From the NCBI RefSeq assembly GCF_003402535.2, contig NZ_AP025170.1, positions 1,054,001 through 1,118,000 of the forward strand: DNA of 64,000 bases, given 5' to 3'. The notes under the pieces are model-generated. The model saw nothing but the letters and a program-made list of their open reading frames with translations. It searched no databases and had not been told where the DNA came from. Of this stretch, positions 54,894-64,000 are shown piece by piece. This DNA comes from Cupriavidus sp. P-10. Its GTDB lineage: Bacteria > Pseudomonadota > Gammaproteobacteria > Burkholderiales > Burkholderiaceae. Positions within the stretch are counted from its first letter, which is position 1. Each line of letters starts with the position of its first letter. A program made the translations under genes and the position numbers.

Positions 54894-55115
54894 ATGGAAC
54901 GCCAATTCGAGTACGGAGGCTACCTGGTCGTGGCCAGCGCGGTGCCAAATGCCGCAGGCGGTTTTGCCGGGCAGATGCGCATTGCCGACGCCTTTGGCGA
55001 GCCGGCCGGCCCTACCTACGAGGCCATTGCCGGCGATGCGCCCACGCAGGAGGCGGCTGTTGCACTGGCCGAGGCCGCGGCGATGCGGGCCATCGATGCC
55101 GGCGAGGTCAACTAG
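54894..55115 (+). CDS. Hypothetical 73-aa protein
   Basis: The ATG at 54894 has a good AAGGAG site 5-10 nt upstream and lies 20 nt after the ABM gene. The sequence contains FEYGGYLVVASAVPNAAGGF and ends in an Ala/Glu-rich helix (EAAVALAEAAAMRAIDAGE). I do not recognise the family. No membrane segment or signal. Confidence 0.65.
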   Translation: MERQFEYGGYLVVASAVPNAAGGFAGQMRIADAFGEPAGPTYEAIAGDAPTQEAAVALAEAAAMRAIDAGEVN

Positions 55116-55152
55116 CCGTCCGCCCCGTCCCATTTCCCGAGGAGAACACACA

Positions 55153-55395
55153 ATGGCCGAAATCGGCGAGTGGAAGAAGAAGGTCTATGAAACCCACGAG
55201 GTGCAGGTGCAGGTCAGGCAACGCTCGCAGAGCGAATGGTCGTACACGGTGCGCGTCTGCCGCCCGGGGACCAATATCCGCGCCGCCGGCACGCTGACCG
55301 AGACTTCGCGCATCACCGATCATTTCAAATCCGCCGAAGCCGCCGCGGTGGCCGGGTTTGCGCATGGCGAGCGCCTGGCCAGGCAGCTCGCTTAG
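55153..55395 (+). CDS. Hypothetical 80-aa protein
   Basis: The ATG at 55153 is preceded by GAGGAGAA. It has a beta-rich start (YETHEVQVQVRQRSQSEWSY, then TVRVCRPGTNI) and a C-terminal helix (KSAEAAAVAGFAHGERLARQ). The fold may be a short antiparallel sheet with a helix; family not recognised. Third in the small-gene trio, probably co-transcribed with the preceding two. Confidence 0.68.
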   Translation: MAEIGEWKKKVYETHEVQVQVRQRSQSEWSYTVRVCRPGTNIRAAGTLTETSRITDHFKSAEAAAVAGFAHGERLARQLA

Positions 55396-55565
55396 GCAGG
55401 GCCCGGCGCCACGGCGCGAGCCGGCGAGCATCGGCGGCTTGCTCCGGACAGGCGGCTAGAATTGCGCCTCGCCTAATCTACCGGGCAGGCCGGCAGGCAG
55501 GGAGCCTTGAGCGCCACGCCGTGGCCGCGCTTGCGCTTTCACCAGCCCACGCTGTCGATCGACCG

Positions 55566-56054
55566 ATGAAAAAATACGCCATCCTGATGTGTTGCATGGG
55601 CAACATCTGCCGTTCACCGACTGCGGAAGGCGTGCTGCGCGCCAAGCTTGCTGCAGCCGGGCTGGAGCCGCTGGTCGAACTGGACTCGGCCGGCACCCAT
55701 GAGTACCACTTGGGCCGCGCGCCCGACCCGCGCACCCAGCGCGCCGCGCTGCGCCGCGGCTACGACCTGTCGGCGCTGCGCGCCCGCAAGGTCGGCCTGC
55801 CTGACTTTGACCGTTTCGACCTGATTTTGGCGATGGACCGCGAGAATCTCGCCGGCCTGACTCGGCTGCATCCCGATGCCGGCGACAAGGTGCGCCTGCT
55901 GATGAGCTTCGCCACTCTTCACGACGCCGACGAAGTGCCTGATCCGTACTACGGCGAGGGCGACGGTTTCGAGCGCGTGCTCGACTATGTCGAGGACGCC
56001 TGCGACGGACTGATCGCGATGCTTCGCCAGCACCTGCAAGACCCGGCCGGCTGA
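55566..56054 (+). CDS. Low-molecular-weight protein-tyrosine phosphatase
   Basis: 162 aa from the ATG at 55566. The P-loop is MCCMGNICRSPTAEG (C-x5-R) and the general acid is in VPDPYYGEGDGF, the D-P-Y signature. Cytoplasmic. Bacterial members often sit beside tyrosine kinases and regulate capsule synthesis; none is nearby, and the next gene is iscR about 270 bp away. Confidence 0.93.
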   Translation: MKKYAILMCCMGNICRSPTAEGVLRAKLAAAGLEPLVELDSAGTHEYHLGRAPDPRTQRAALRRGYDLSALRARKVGLPDFDRFDLILAMDRENLAGLTRLHPDAGDKVRLLMSFATLHDADEVPDPYYGEGDGFERVLDYVEDACDGLIAMLRQHLQDPAG

Positions 56055-56247
56055 GCCGGCACCCGCGCGCATCCTCCCGCGGCCGGCGCTTCGCTCACGC
56101 AATTTGCGGCGGGTGGATCGCGCCGAGCCAAGCGCCGTCGTGCGGCGCCGCATCCTGAAACACCCGCTTTCGCTGGTCGTGCCGCCCCGCGCCGCAAGCC
56201 CGGAGAGGGTTGCCGGCGAGTGCAGCGCTTGATGCGCTGCGGCAGCG

Positions 56248-56281
56248 GTAGTTGACTGAATTAGTCGGGTACCTTTATACT
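56248..56281 (+). promoter_or_regulatory. iscR promoter with type 1 IscR operator
   Basis: A type 1 IscR site covers 56248-56272: left part GTAGTTGACTGAA, right part TTAGTCGGGTAC, matching the known ATASYYGACT/YAGTCRRSTA pattern closely. The -35 TTGACT (56252-56257) lies within it and the -10 TATACT is at 56276-56281, an 18-bp spacer. [2Fe-2S]-IscR bound here would block RNA polymerase, giving feedback by Fe-S status. Confidence 0.88.
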
Positions 56282-56327
56282 TGACGGAAACGATCAAGTA
56301 TTCGCTTTACCCCCAGAGCCCTGCACC

Positions 56328-56882
56328 ATGAGACTGACCACCAAAGGCCGCTTCGCGGTCACTGCGATGATCGACCTGGCGATGCGCCAGGACCAGGGAC
56401 CGGTGACGCTCGCCGGCATCAGCCAGCGGCAAAAGATCTCCCTGTCGTACCTGGAACAGCTGTTCGGCAAGCTGCGCCGGCATGAGATCGTCGAAAGCGT
56501 ACGCGGTCCGGGCGGTGGCTACAGCCTGGCACGCAAGGCCGAAGACGTCACGGTGGCGGACATCATCATCGCCGTCGACGAGCCGCTGGACGCTACCCAG
56601 TGCGGCGGAAAGGGTAATTGTAACGGAGATGACGGCTCCGGGCGTTGCATGACCCACGAGTTGTGGGCAACGCTGAACCAGAAGATGGTCGAGTACCTCG
56701 ACTCCGTCTCCCTCAAGAACCTGGTTGACCAGCAGCGCGCCCGCCAGCCGGCGGTGCTGCACGACATGCGCGAGGAAGCCGCGCAGCCGGCAACCGCCGC
56801 CGCGCGCGGCAAGGCCGACAAGCAGGAAAAGCCGGTCCGGGCGAGGGTGGTGAATTCAGTTTTCAGCCTGGCGCAGTCCTGA
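56328..56882 (+). CDS. iscR: Fe-S cluster regulator IscR
   Basis: 184 aa, Rrf2 family. The winged helix is [20 protein letters not shown] with the recognition region [20 protein letters not shown]. Cluster ligands are Cys92, Cys98, Cys107 and His110 in the [19 protein letters not shown] segment. The Cys98-Cys107 gap is three residues longer than in E. coli (Cys98-Cys104). An Ala/Lys-rich tail follows. It represses its own operon through the site upstream and lies 70 bp before iscS. Confidence 0.95.
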   Translation: MRLTTKGRFAVTAMIDLAMRQDQGPVTLAGISQRQKISLSYLEQLFGKLRRHEIVESVRGPGGGYSLARKAEDVTVADIIIAVDEPLDATQCGGKGNCNGDDGSGRCMTHELWATLNQKMVEYLDSVSLKNLVDQQRARQPAVLHDMREEAAQPATAAARGKADKQEKPVRARVVNSVFSLAQS

Positions 56883-56952
56883 CCCCCAAAGGCGCGACAC
56901 AGGCAACGGTAGAAATCAGCGATCAGCGGTCCCTAAAAAGGCAGTCATAACG

Positions 56953-58170
56953 ATGAGCACCCCACATTTCCCCATCTACATGGATTACTCGGCCACCACG
57001 CCGGTAGACCCGCGCGTGGCGGACAAGATGATTCCGTACCTGCGCGAGCAGTTCGGCAACCCCGCCTCGCGCAGCCATGCGTACGGCTGGGAGGCGGAGC
57101 GCGCGGTGGAAGAGGCGCGTGAGCAGGTGGCAGCACTGGTCGGCGCGGACCCGCGCGAGATCGTGTGGACGTCGGGTGCGACCGAATCGAACAACCTGGC
57201 CATCAAGGGTGCCGCGAACTTCTATTCGGGCAAGGGCAAGCATCTCATCACCGTGAAGACCGAGCACAAGGCCGTGCTCGACACCACGCGCGAACTGGAA
57301 CGCCAGGGCTTCGAGGTGACCTACCTGGACGTGAAGGAAAACGGCCTGGTCGATATCGACGTATTCAAGCAGGCGCTGCGCCCGGACACGATCCTGGTGT
57401 CGGTGATGCTGGTCAACAACGAGATCGGCGTGATCCAGGACGTCGAGCAGATCGGCGAGATCTGCCGCGAAAAGGGCATCATCTTCCATTGCGACGCCGC
57501 GCAGGCGACCGGCAAGGTGGTGATCGACCTGAACAAGCTGAAGTGCGACCTGATGTCGTTCTCGGCCCACAAGACTTATGGCCCGAAGGGCGTCGGCGCG
57601 TTGTATGTGCGCCGCAAGCCGCGCGTGCGCATCGAGGCGCAGATGCACGGCGGCGGCCATGAGCGCGGCATGCGCTCGGGCACGCTGGCCACGCACCAGA
57701 TCGTCGGCATGGGCGAAGCCTTCCGCATCGCCCGCGAAGAAATGGCGACGGAGAACGAACGCATTCGCATGCTGCGCGACCGCCTGTGGAACGGCCTGTC
57801 GGACATGGAAGAGGTCTACCTGAACGGTGACCTGGACCACCGCGTGCCGCACAACCTGAATGTCAGCTTCAACTTCGTCGAAGGCGAGTCGCTGATCATG
57901 GCGATCAAGGACGTGGCGGTGTCGTCGGGTTCGGCCTGCACCTCGGCTTCGCTGGAGCCGTCGTACGTGCTGCGCGCGCTGGGCCGCAATGACGAGCTGG
58001 CGCACAGCTCGATCCGCTTCACGGTCGGCCGCTTCACCACCGAGCAGGAGATCGACTACACCGTCCAGCTGCTCAAGTCCAAGATCGGCAAGCTGCGCGA
58101 CCTGTCGCCGCTGTGGGAAATGTTCAAGGACGGCGTCGACCTGAATTCGATCCAGTGGGCCGCGCACTGA
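56953..58170 (+). CDS. iscS: Cysteine desulfurase IscS
   Basis: 405 aa. PLP enzyme that takes sulfur from cysteine for Fe-S assembly and tRNA thiolation. The PLP lysine is in [20 protein letters not shown], the persulfide-forming Cys is in the flexible loop [17 protein letters not shown], and the N-terminus has [18 protein letters not shown]. Full length and colinear with E. coli IscS. Confidence 0.98.
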   Translation: MSTPHFPIYMDYSATTPVDPRVADKMIPYLREQFGNPASRSHAYGWEAERAVEEAREQVAALVGADPREIVWTSGATESNNLAIKGAANFYSGKGKHLITVKTEHKAVLDTTRELERQGFEVTYLDVKENGLVDIDVFKQALRPDTILVSVMLVNNEIGVIQDVEQIGEICREKGIIFHCDAAQATGKVVIDLNKLKCDLMSFSAHKTYGPKGVGALYVRRKPRVRIEAQMHGGGHERGMRSGTLATHQIVGMGEAFRIAREEMATENERIRMLRDRLWNGLSDMEEVYLNGDLDHRVPHNLNVSFNFVEGESLIMAIKDVAVSSGSACTSASLEPSYVLRALGRNDELAHSSIRFTVGRFTTEQEIDYTVQLLKSKIGKLRDLSPLWEMFKDGVDLNSIQWAAH

Positions 58171-58245
58171 GCGCATTAAGTACCCGCAGGATCCAGCCAA
58201 AACAAAAGCAAGACCCCCGTAAAAGATACGCAAGAGGTAAGCAAA

Positions 58246-58644
58246 ATGTCATACAGCACGAAGGTTCTCGACCACTATGAAAACCCCCGCAACGTCGGTT
58301 CGTTCGACAAGAACGACGATGCGGTCGGCACCGGCATGGTCGGCGCCCCGGCTTGCGGCGACGTGATGAAGCTGCAGATCAAGGTCAACGAAGCTGGCGT
58401 GATCGAAGACGCCAAGTTCAAGACCTATGGCTGCGGCTCGGCCATCGCCTCGTCGTCGCTGGTGACCGAGTGGGTCAAGGGCAAGACCGTGGACCAGGCG
58501 CTGGAGATCAAGAACACCCAGATCGCTGAAGAACTGGCCCTGCCGCCGGTGAAGATCCACTGCTCGATCCTGGCTGAAGACGCGATCAAGGCTGCTGTCG
58601 AAGACTACAAGAAGAAGCACGGCGCCGAGCAGAAGGCTGCCTGA
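58246..58644 (+). CDS. iscU: Fe-S scaffold protein IscU
   Basis: 132 aa. Cluster ligands Cys37 (GAPACGD), Cys63 (YGCGSAIASS) and Cys106 (VKIHCSIL) are present, with Asp39. The LPPVK motif (99-103) that the HscA chaperone recognises is intact. It lies between iscS and iscA and receives sulfur from IscS. Confidence 0.98.
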   Translation: MSYSTKVLDHYENPRNVGSFDKNDDAVGTGMVGAPACGDVMKLQIKVNEAGVIEDAKFKTYGCGSAIASSSLVTEWVKGKTVDQALEIKNTQIAEELALPPVKIHCSILAEDAIKAAVEDYKKKHGAEQKAA

Positions 58645-58683
58645 TCCTGTCGATCGACAAGAAGCACGAAGGAAGACGCAACG

Positions 58684-59004
58684 ATGATCACGATGACCGA
58701 GAAGGCGGCCAAGCACGTCGCCCGCTATCTGGAACGCCGCGGCAAGGGCGTGGGCCTGCGCCTGGGCGTGAAGACCACCGGCTGCTCGGGCCTGGCCTAC
58801 AAGCTGGAATATGTGGACGAGCTGCTGCCGGAAGACGCGGTGTTCGAGTCGCACGGCATCAAGGTCATCGTTGACGCCAAGAGCCTGCCGTACATCGACG
58901 GCACCGAACTCGACTATGCGCGCGAAGGGTTGAACGAAGGGTTCCGCTTCAACAACCCCAACGTCAAGGACGAGTGCGGCTGCGGCGAGTCGTTCACGGT
59001 CTGA
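58684..59004 (+). CDS. iscA: A-type Fe-S carrier IscA
   Basis: 106 aa. Three conserved cysteines: one in [18 protein letters not shown] near residue 34 and the C-terminal pair in [12 protein letters not shown]. It delivers clusters or iron to target proteins. 39 nt after iscU. Confidence 0.97.
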   Translation: MITMTEKAAKHVARYLERRGKGVGLRLGVKTTGCSGLAYKLEYVDELLPEDAVFESHGIKVIVDAKSLPYIDGTELDYAREGLNEGFRFNNPNVKDECGCGESFTV

Positions 59005-59036
59005 GCAGCATCGCACCAAAGCCACGAAGGACGTCG

Positions 59037-59276
59037 GTGGAGCGCAGCATCACCGGATTCCACCGGGACGCGGAAGGCTACTGGGTGGCTGAACTCGATT
59101 GCGGCCATGGCCAGCACGTGCGGCACGATCCGCCGTGGCAGTTGCGGCCGTGGACACAGAGCGAGCAGGGCCGCGCCGGCATGGTTGGCGCGCGGGTGAA
59201 TTGCCTGAAGTGCGACCGCAACGAACCGCCGGCGGAGTGGGCCCTGGCGCGGGCCAGCCAGCCTGCCGGCCGGTGA
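59037..59276 (+). CDS. DUF3565 protein within the isc operon
   Basis: 79 aa from a GTG at 59037 with GAAGGA about 5 nt upstream. It contains [20 protein letters not shown], then [16 protein letters not shown] and [12 protein letters not shown]. The CGHGQH and CLKC segments look like a small zinc-ribbon (two Cys, two His/Cys), so it may bind a metal. The family is uncharacterised. Its position between iscA and hscB, absent in enterobacteria, suggests a link to Fe-S assembly, but that is inference. Confidence 0.72.
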   Translation: MERSITGFHRDAEGYWVAELDCGHGQHVRHDPPWQLRPWTQSEQGRAGMVGARVNCLKCDRNEPPAEWALARASQPAGR

Positions 59277-59331
59277 CGGCGGCAAATGGACGAAGGGGCG
59301 GCGCGGCCGCTCTTTTTTCTTGGGGAAGCAG

Positions 59332-59850
59332 TTGAAAGACGATTTTTTTGCGCTGTTCGGTCTGCCGGCGCAGTTCGGCGTAGACGAGGCCGCGCTGGAT
59401 GCGGCCTATCTCACCGTGCAGTCGCAGGCGCACCCGGACCGCTTCGCCAACGCCGGCGATGCCGAGCGCCGCGTGGCCATGCAGTGGGCCGCGCATGCCA
59501 ATGAAGCCTACCGCACGCTGCGCCAGCCGTTGCGGCGCGCGACCTACCTGCTGAAGCTGCGCGGCGTCGACGTGCAGGCGGAGAACAACACCGCCATGTC
59601 GCCCGCCTTCCTGATGCAGCAGATGGAGTGGCGCGAAGCGCTGCAGGAAGCGGTGGAAGCGCGCGACGTGGACCGCCTCGATGCGCTGCTGCGCGAGCTG
59701 CGCCAGGAAAAGCGCGAGCGCCATGCCGCGCTGGGCGCGCTGCTGGATGGCGGCGACAACGAGGCAGCCGGTGGCGCGGTCCGGCAACTGATGTTTATCG
59801 AGAAGATCGAGCACGATACCAGCGAGGCCATCGACCGGCTGGAAGACTGA
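59332..59850 (+). CDS. hscB: Fe-S co-chaperone HscB
   Basis: 172 aa from a TTG at 59332, chosen because GGGGAAG lies just before it; no ATG fits the conserved beginning ([20 protein letters not shown]). The J domain includes the HPD motif in [12 protein letters not shown]. The C-terminal helical bundle ([20 protein letters not shown]) binds IscU. It stimulates HscA ATPase and hands over IscU. Confidence 0.93.
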   Translation: MKDDFFALFGLPAQFGVDEAALDAAYLTVQSQAHPDRFANAGDAERRVAMQWAAHANEAYRTLRQPLRRATYLLKLRGVDVQAENNTAMSPAFLMQQMEWREALQEAVEARDVDRLDALLRELRQEKRERHAALGALLDGGDNEAAGGAVRQLMFIEKIEHDTSEAIDRLED

Positions 59851-59956
59851 CCGGCAAGATTGCCGGGGCCGTGACACAATGGCGCCCGGTGTGAAAACCG
59901 CCCCCATGCGGCCCGCATGCGGTTTCCCCTGCCGCACAAGACAGCGAAGAATTACC

Positions 59957-61822
59957 ATGGCACTGCTCCAGATTTCCGAACCCGGCATGTCGCCGGCGCC
60001 CCACCAACGCCGCCTGGCCGTCGGCATCGACCTCGGCACCACCAACTCGCTGGTGGCCGCGGTGCGCAGCAGCATCCCTGAGGTGCTGGGCGACGAGCGC
60101 GGCCGCGCGCTGCTGCCGTCGGTCGTGCGCTACCTGCCGGACCGCACCGCGCATATTGGCTACCGGGCCCAGGAAGAGGCGGTGCGCGATCCCAAGAACA
60201 CCATCGTCTCGGTCAAGCGCTTCATGGGCCGTGGCCTGCGCGACGTGGCCAATATCGAGCACAGCCCGTACGACTTCGTCGACGCGCCCGGCATGGTGCA
60301 GATCAAGACCGCCGCGGGGGTGAAGAGCCCGGTTGAAATCTCGGCCGAGATCCTGGCCACGCTGCGCCAGCGCGCCGAAGACACGCTGGGTGACGACCTC
60401 GTCGGCGCGGTCATCACCGTACCGGCATATTTCGATGAGGCGCAGCGCCAGGCGACCAAGGACGCCGCGCGCCTGGCCGGCCTGGAAGTGCTGCGCCTGC
60501 TGAACGAGCCGACCGCCGCAGCCATTGCCTATGGCCTCGACAACGCCGCCGAAGGCGTCTACGCGGTCTATGACCTGGGCGGCGGCACTTTCGATATCTC
60601 GGTGCTCAAGCTCACGCGCGGCGTGTTCGAGGTGTTGGCCACCGGCGGCGATTCCGCGCTGGGCGGTGATGACTTCGACCAGCGCCTGCTGTGCTGGATT
60701 GTCGAGCAGGCCAGCCTGCAGCCGCTGTCGGCGCAGGACATGCGCCTGCTGATGGTGCGCGCGCGCGCCGCCAAGGAAGCGCTGTCGGAAGCGGACAGCA
60801 CCGTGATCGATGCCGTGCTTGACTCCGGCGAGATCGTCCACCTGACGCTGACCGACGAGACTTTCGAGAAGATCACCGCCCATCTGGTGCAGAAGACGCT
60901 GGCGCCGGTGCGCAAGGCGCTGCGCGACGCCGGTGTGGCGCCCGACGACGTCAAGGGCGTGGTGCTGGTCGGCGGCGCCACGCGCATGCCCTCGATCCGC
61001 AAGGCCGTCGGTGATCACTTCGGCCAGACCCCGCTGACCAACCTTGACCCCGACCGCGTGGTGGCGCTGGGCGCCGCAATGCAGGCCAACCTGCTGGCTG
61101 GCAACCACGCTCCCGGTGAAGACTGGCTGCTGCTCGACGTGATCCCGCTGTCGCTGGGCGTAGAGACCATGGGTGGCCTGGTCGAGAAGATCATCCCGCG
61201 CAACAGCACCATCCCGGTGGCGCGTGCGCAGGAATTCACCACTTTCAAGGACGGCCAGACCGCGATGGCGATCCACGTGCTGCAGGGCGAGCGCGAGCTG
61301 GCGAGCGACTGCCGCTCGCTGGCGCGCTTCGAGCTGCGCGGCATCCCGCCGATGGTGGCCGGCGCGGCGCGCATCCGCGTGACCTACCAGGTCGATGCCG
61401 ACGGCCTGCTGTCGGTGACGGCCCGCGAGACGCACTCCGGCGTGGAAGCTTCGGTGACGGTCAAGCCGTCATACGGGCTGGCCGACGACGATATCGCGCG
61501 CATGCTGCAGGACAGCTTCCGCGAAGCCGAGCACGACATGAAGAGCCGCGCGCTGGCTGAAGAGCGCGTCGAGGCCGACCGGTTGGGCGAGGCCACGCGG
61601 CGCGCGCTGGAGACCGACGGCGACCTGCTGTCGGCCGAAGAGCGCGCCGACGTCGAAGCGCTGATCGCCAGCGTGCGCGAGATTGCCAGGGGCGAAGACC
61701 ACCTGGCGATCCGTGCCGCGGTGGAAAAACTGTCGCACGGCACCGATGAATTCGCCGCCCGCCGCATGGACCGCTCGATCAAGAGTGCGCTGGCCGGGCG
61801 CAAGGTGCAGGAACTGGGCTGA
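59957..61822 (+). CDS. hscA: Fe-S chaperone HscA (Hsp70 family)
   Basis: 621 aa from the ATG at 59957. Nucleotide-binding signatures are [34 protein letters not shown] and [17 protein letters not shown]. The substrate-binding half starts near [20 protein letters not shown] and ends with a helical lid. It recognises the IscU LPPVK motif and drives cluster transfer. Confidence 0.98.
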   Translation: MALLQISEPGMSPAPHQRRLAVGIDLGTTNSLVAAVRSSIPEVLGDERGRALLPSVVRYLPDRTAHIGYRAQEEAVRDPKNTIVSVKRFMGRGLRDVANIEHSPYDFVDAPGMVQIKTAAGVKSPVEISAEILATLRQRAEDTLGDDLVGAVITVPAYFDEAQRQATKDAARLAGLEVLRLLNEPTAAAIAYGLDNAAEGVYAVYDLGGGTFDISVLKLTRGVFEVLATGGDSALGGDDFDQRLLCWIVEQASLQPLSAQDMRLLMVRARAAKEALSEADSTVIDAVLDSGEIVHLTLTDETFEKITAHLVQKTLAPVRKALRDAGVAPDDVKGVVLVGGATRMPSIRKAVGDHFGQTPLTNLDPDRVVALGAAMQANLLAGNHAPGEDWLLLDVIPLSLGVETMGGLVEKIIPRNSTIPVARAQEFTTFKDGQTAMAIHVLQGERELASDCRSLARFELRGIPPMVAGAARIRVTYQVDADGLLSVTARETHSGVEASVTVKPSYGLADDDIARMLQDSFREAEHDMKSRALAEERVEADRLGEATRRALETDGDLLSAEERADVEALIASVREIARGEDHLAIRAAVEKLSHGTDEFAARRMDRSIKSALAGRKVQELG

Positions 61823-61863
61823 TCACCGCGCCTGCACCGCATTACAGAACCCCAGGAAACGAC

Positions 61864-62202
61864 ATGCCACAGATCATTGTTTTGCCCCACGTCGAATACT
61901 GTCCCGAAGGGAAGGTGATCGAGGCCGAGAAGGGCGTCAGCGTCCTCGACTCCCTCCTTTCCCACGGTATCGATCTCGAACACGCGTGCGAGAAGTCGTG
62001 CGCCTGCACCACTTGCCACGTGATCGTGCGCGAAGGCTTTGACTCGCTCAACGAGGCTGAAGAGAAGGAAGAAGACCTGCTCGACAAGGCCTGGGGCCTG
62101 GAGCCGAATTCGCGCCTCTCGTGCCAGGCCATCGTCGACGAGGACGACCTGACCGTCGAGATCCCCAAGTACACCATCAACCACGCCAAGGAAGGCCACT
62201 GA
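61864..62202 (+). CDS. fdx: [2Fe-2S] ferredoxin of the isc system
   Basis: 112 aa. Ligands Cys42, Cys48 and Cys51 lie in ACEKSCACTTCHVIV and Cys87 in NSRLSCQAI, the adrenodoxin-type spacing; Cys46 is the extra conserved residue. It supplies electrons for cluster assembly on IscU. Between hscA and iscX. Confidence 0.98.
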   Translation: MPQIIVLPHVEYCPEGKVIEAEKGVSVLDSLLSHGIDLEHACEKSCACTTCHVIVREGFDSLNEAEEKEEDLLDKAWGLEPNSRLSCQAIVDEDDLTVEIPKYTINHAKEGH

Positions 62203-62235
62203 GCCGACGGCGCAGATCTCAGCGGAGAACGACCC

Positions 62236-62430
62236 ATGAAGTGGACCGATACCTACGACATTGCTTCGGCGCTGTACGACAAATATCCTGATGTCGACCC
62301 GGCCGGCGTACGCTTTACCGACCTGCGCAGCTGGGTGCTGGAGCTCGACGGCTTTGCCGACGATCCCGCACGTTCGGGCGAGAAGATCCTGGAGGCGATC
62401 CAGCAAGCCTGGATCGAGGAAGCGGAATAA
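62236..62430 (+). CDS. iscX: IscX, small acidic Fe-S accessory protein
   Basis: 64 aa, strongly acidic. It begins MKWTDTYDIASALYDKYPDV and ends EKILEAIQQAWIEEAE, the family's typical ends. It binds IscS and iron and tunes IscS activity. Last gene of the operon, followed by a strong terminator. Confidence 0.96.
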   Translation: MKWTDTYDIASALYDKYPDVDPAGVRFTDLRSWVLELDGFADDPARSGEKILEAIQQAWIEEAE

Positions 62431-62453
62431 AGCTTTCGGTATCGGGGAGAAGC

Positions 62454-62481
62454 AAAAGGCCGGCATAGTCGCCGGCCTTTT
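62454..62481 (+). terminator. Terminator of the isc operon
   Basis: AAAAGGCCGGC and GCCGGCCTTTT pair perfectly around a 6-nt loop; U-runs in both directions, so it also serves the convergent glycine-zipper gene. Confidence 0.9.
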
Positions 62482-62507
62482 GCATTGGTGCTGCGCGAGC
62501 GTGGGAA

Positions 62508-63263
62508 TCAGCCTCGCACCAGCGCACCGTTCTCCATGTGCACGCGCTCGCCGACCTGCACCGCGGGATCCTTTTCATACGTAAAGGTGCGCTGGCTGCC
62601 GTCATCCATGCGGACGCGCACCTCGTAGTGCGTGTCCTTGCTCACGGCCTTCTCGATCTGGTTGCCTGCGACACCGCCGCCCACCGCACCGACAACAGTG
62701 CCGACGATACGGCCATTGCCCTTGCCGACCTGGTTGCCAACCAGGCCGCCGACCACGGCGCCGCCCAGCGCGCCCAGGCCGCTGGTGTTGGGCTTCTGGG
62801 TCTGGATCGGCGTGACGGCGACAATGCGGCCGGCATACGGGCTGCCCTTGGCGGCCGGGCGGTCGGCCTCGGCGCGCTGGCTGGCGCGAGGCTCGCTGTC
62901 GCGCTGGGCAGCCTGGCGTGCGGGAGCGGTACGCGGCGTCGGTTGCGAGGAGGCGGTGTTCGGGCGCGATTGCGCCGGCTGGCCATCGTCATAGACTGGC
63001 GGGCGCGTCGTACTGCCCGGCGGCGGCGCGGTCTGCGCGGTGACTGGCAGCGGCCCTTGCGGCGCCTGTGCCCCTTGCTGACTTTGCTGCGCCTGCAGGT
63101 CAGGGTTGGCCTTGCTGATCGGCAGCACACCGGTGACGGCGGCTACGGCGGTCAGGCTGGCAATGACCACGGCCACGGCGGCCGCGCCGAGCAGCGGATG
63201 CAGCCGGCGTTGCGGCGGCAGCGGGGCGGGGGTGTGGTCGTGCGAAGTGGCTTGGCTCTGCAT
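62508..63263 (-). CDS. Glycine-zipper 2TM-domain envelope protein
   Basis: 251 aa. One N-terminal membrane helix (LLGAAAVAVVIASLTAVAAV), a 90-residue Pro/Gln/Ala-rich linker, and a C-terminal domain with two glycine-zipper helices (LGALGGAVVGGLVGNQVG and IVGTVVGAVGGGVAGNQIE). It ends in a beta segment (HYEVRVRMDDGSQRTFTYEK). Relatives are SlyB/PcoF-like and stress-linked envelope proteins of unknown mechanism. Convergent with the isc operon. Confidence 0.82.
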   Translation of the reverse strand: MQSQATSHDHTPAPLPPQRRLHPLLGAAAVAVVIASLTAVAAVTGVLPISKANPDLQAQQSQQGAQAPQGPLPVTAQTAPPPGSTTRPPVYDDGQPAQSRPNTASSQPTPRTAPARQAAQRDSEPRASQRAEADRPAAKGSPYAGRIVAVTPIQTQKPNTSGLGALGGAVVGGLVGNQVGKGNGRIVGTVVGAVGGGVAGNQIEKAVSKDTHYEVRVRMDDGSQRTFTYEKDPAVQVGERVHMENGALVRG

Positions 63264-63460
63264 TGTGGCTCCGGTGCGGCGATGGCCGCGATGGGATGGA
63301 ACCAGTTTGGCGGAAGCGGGGCGCGTTTTCCGTTTGTTTTTGTAAATATATGTAGGCGGAAAAGGCCTTTTGTATCAATGGGTTGCGAGAGGCTTGCGGG
63401 GCGGGGAGCGGGCGCTGTAACAACCCGCGAGCGACGCGAGGAGGCTTGAATCACCCGCTT

Positions 63461-63498
63461 GTTTGCTCCCTCTCCCGCTTGCGGGAGAGGGAGCAAAC
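63461..63498. repeat. REP-like intergenic palindrome, second copy
   Basis: A near-perfect palindrome: GTTTGCTCCCTCTCCCGC, TT, then its exact complement, immediately before the lysS stop. It shares the CTCTCCCG core with the palindrome at 2560-2602. No U-run follows. Confidence 0.75.
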
Positions 63499-63500
63499 CG

Positions 63501-64000
63501 TCAGTCTTCCTTGCGCAGGTGCGGGAACAGGATGACGTCGCGGATATTGGGGCTATCCGTCAGCAGCATCACCAGACGGTCGATGCCGATACCGCAGCCG
63601 CCCGTCGGGGGCATGCCGTATTCCAGCGCGCGGATGTAGTCGGCGTCGAAATACATCGCTTCCTCGTCACCGGCGTCCTTCTGCTCGACCTGCTTGCGGA
63701 AACGGTCGGCCTGGTCTTCGGCGTCATTCAGTTCCGAGAAGCCGTTGGCGATCTCGCGGCCGGTGATGAACAGCTCGAAACGCTCGGTAATGCCCGGCAC
63801 CGTGTCCGAAGCGCGCGCCAGCGGCGAGACCTCGACCGGGTAGTCGATGATAAAGGTCGGCTCCCACAGCTGGCTCTCGGCGGTTTCCTCGAACAGCACC
63901 AGTTGCAGCGTGCCCAGCCCGGCATTGAGGAACTGCGGCGCGTTGGTGTTGACGCCGAACTTCTTCAGCTCAACGCGCAGGAACTCGGCATCGGCCAGTT
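63501..64000 (-). CDS. lysS: Lysyl-tRNA synthetase, class II (5' end outside window)
   Basis: About 166 C-terminal codons are present; the start lies beyond 64000. Class II motif regions are clear: [40 protein letters not shown], and the motif 3 block [20 protein letters not shown] followed by [11 protein letters not shown]. It attaches lysine to tRNA-Lys in the cytoplasm. Confidence 0.96.
   Translation of the reverse strand, partial: LADAEFLRVELKKFGVNTNAPQFLNAGLGTLQLVLFEETAESQLWEPTFIIDYPVEVSPLARASDTVPGITERFELFITGREIANGFSELNDAEDQADRFRKQVEQKDAGDEEAMYFDADYIRALEYGMPPTGGCGIGIDRLVMLLTDSPNIRDVILFPHLRKED

Overview
The window is a compact, GC-rich stretch of a betaproteobacterial main chromosome. 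The genus is most likely Cupriavidus or a close Burkholderiaceae relative. This is inferred from the intracellular PHA depolymerase, which closely resembles the C. necator enzyme as I remember it, from the housekeeping content (hrcA/nadK/recN, hemH, grpE, the isc operon, glnE, uvrB), and from TctC-type binding proteins and GcvA-like LysR regulators. I see no rRNA, tRNA, CRISPR array, transposase or prophage gene. All genes look intact except the two cut by the window ends.

Layout. 1-2531: N-formylglutamate amidohydrolase (cut), a TctC-type binding protein and a divergent LysR regulator. 2646-5348: a moxR/GNAT/VWA operon. 5884-6640: two small c-type cytochromes. 6730-16210: a complete nitrous-oxide reductase module, apbE(nosX) divergent from nosZ-R-D-F-Y-L, with an NsrR-like box between them. 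16253-17505: aroG preceded by a Phe/Tyr-rich leader peptide and an attenuator hairpin. 17806-21310: methyltransferase, tldD and a nitrilase-family amidase. 21364-28941: a YhdP/AsmA-like giant and glnE. 28931-31928: a rhombosortase facing a GlyGly-CTERM S8 protease, plus a free-standing propeptide-like lipoprotein. 32060-39206: recN-nadK divergent from hrcA, then hemH-hslR, a small membrane protein, grpE and a thioredoxin-fold protein. 39246-42824: phospholipase A, DUF1841, a DMT exporter and a RutE-like nitroreductase. 42901-46899: a BVMO, hydrolase and Coq4-like operon with a divergent TetR gene and twin operators. 46916-52164: nth-rsxB, a TetR regulator, phaZ and an aromatic/aspartate aminotransferase. 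52410-56054: uvrB, three small genes and a low-molecular-weight phosphatase. 56248-62430: iscR-S-U-A, a DUF3565 gene, hscB-hscA-fdx-iscX, led by a clear IscR operator. 62508-64000: a glycine-zipper protein and the end of lysS.

Functional links. ApbE would flavinylate NosR, NosDFY and NosL would mature the NosZ copper centres, and the upstream cytochromes could carry electrons. The aroG leader looks like ribosome-mediated attenuation by Phe/Tyr supply. The rhombosortase is the expected processing enzyme for the neighbouring protease, and the adjacent lipoprotein resembles that protease's own propeptide. HrcA, GrpE (behind a sigma-32-like promoter) and Hsp15 form a heat-shock neighbourhood. The isc operon is the whole Fe-S assembly pathway under IscR feedback. 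The best candidates for something little described are the aroG attenuator, the protease/rhombosortase/propeptide-lipoprotein trio, and the TetR-controlled BVMO operon that ends in a Coq4-like gene.
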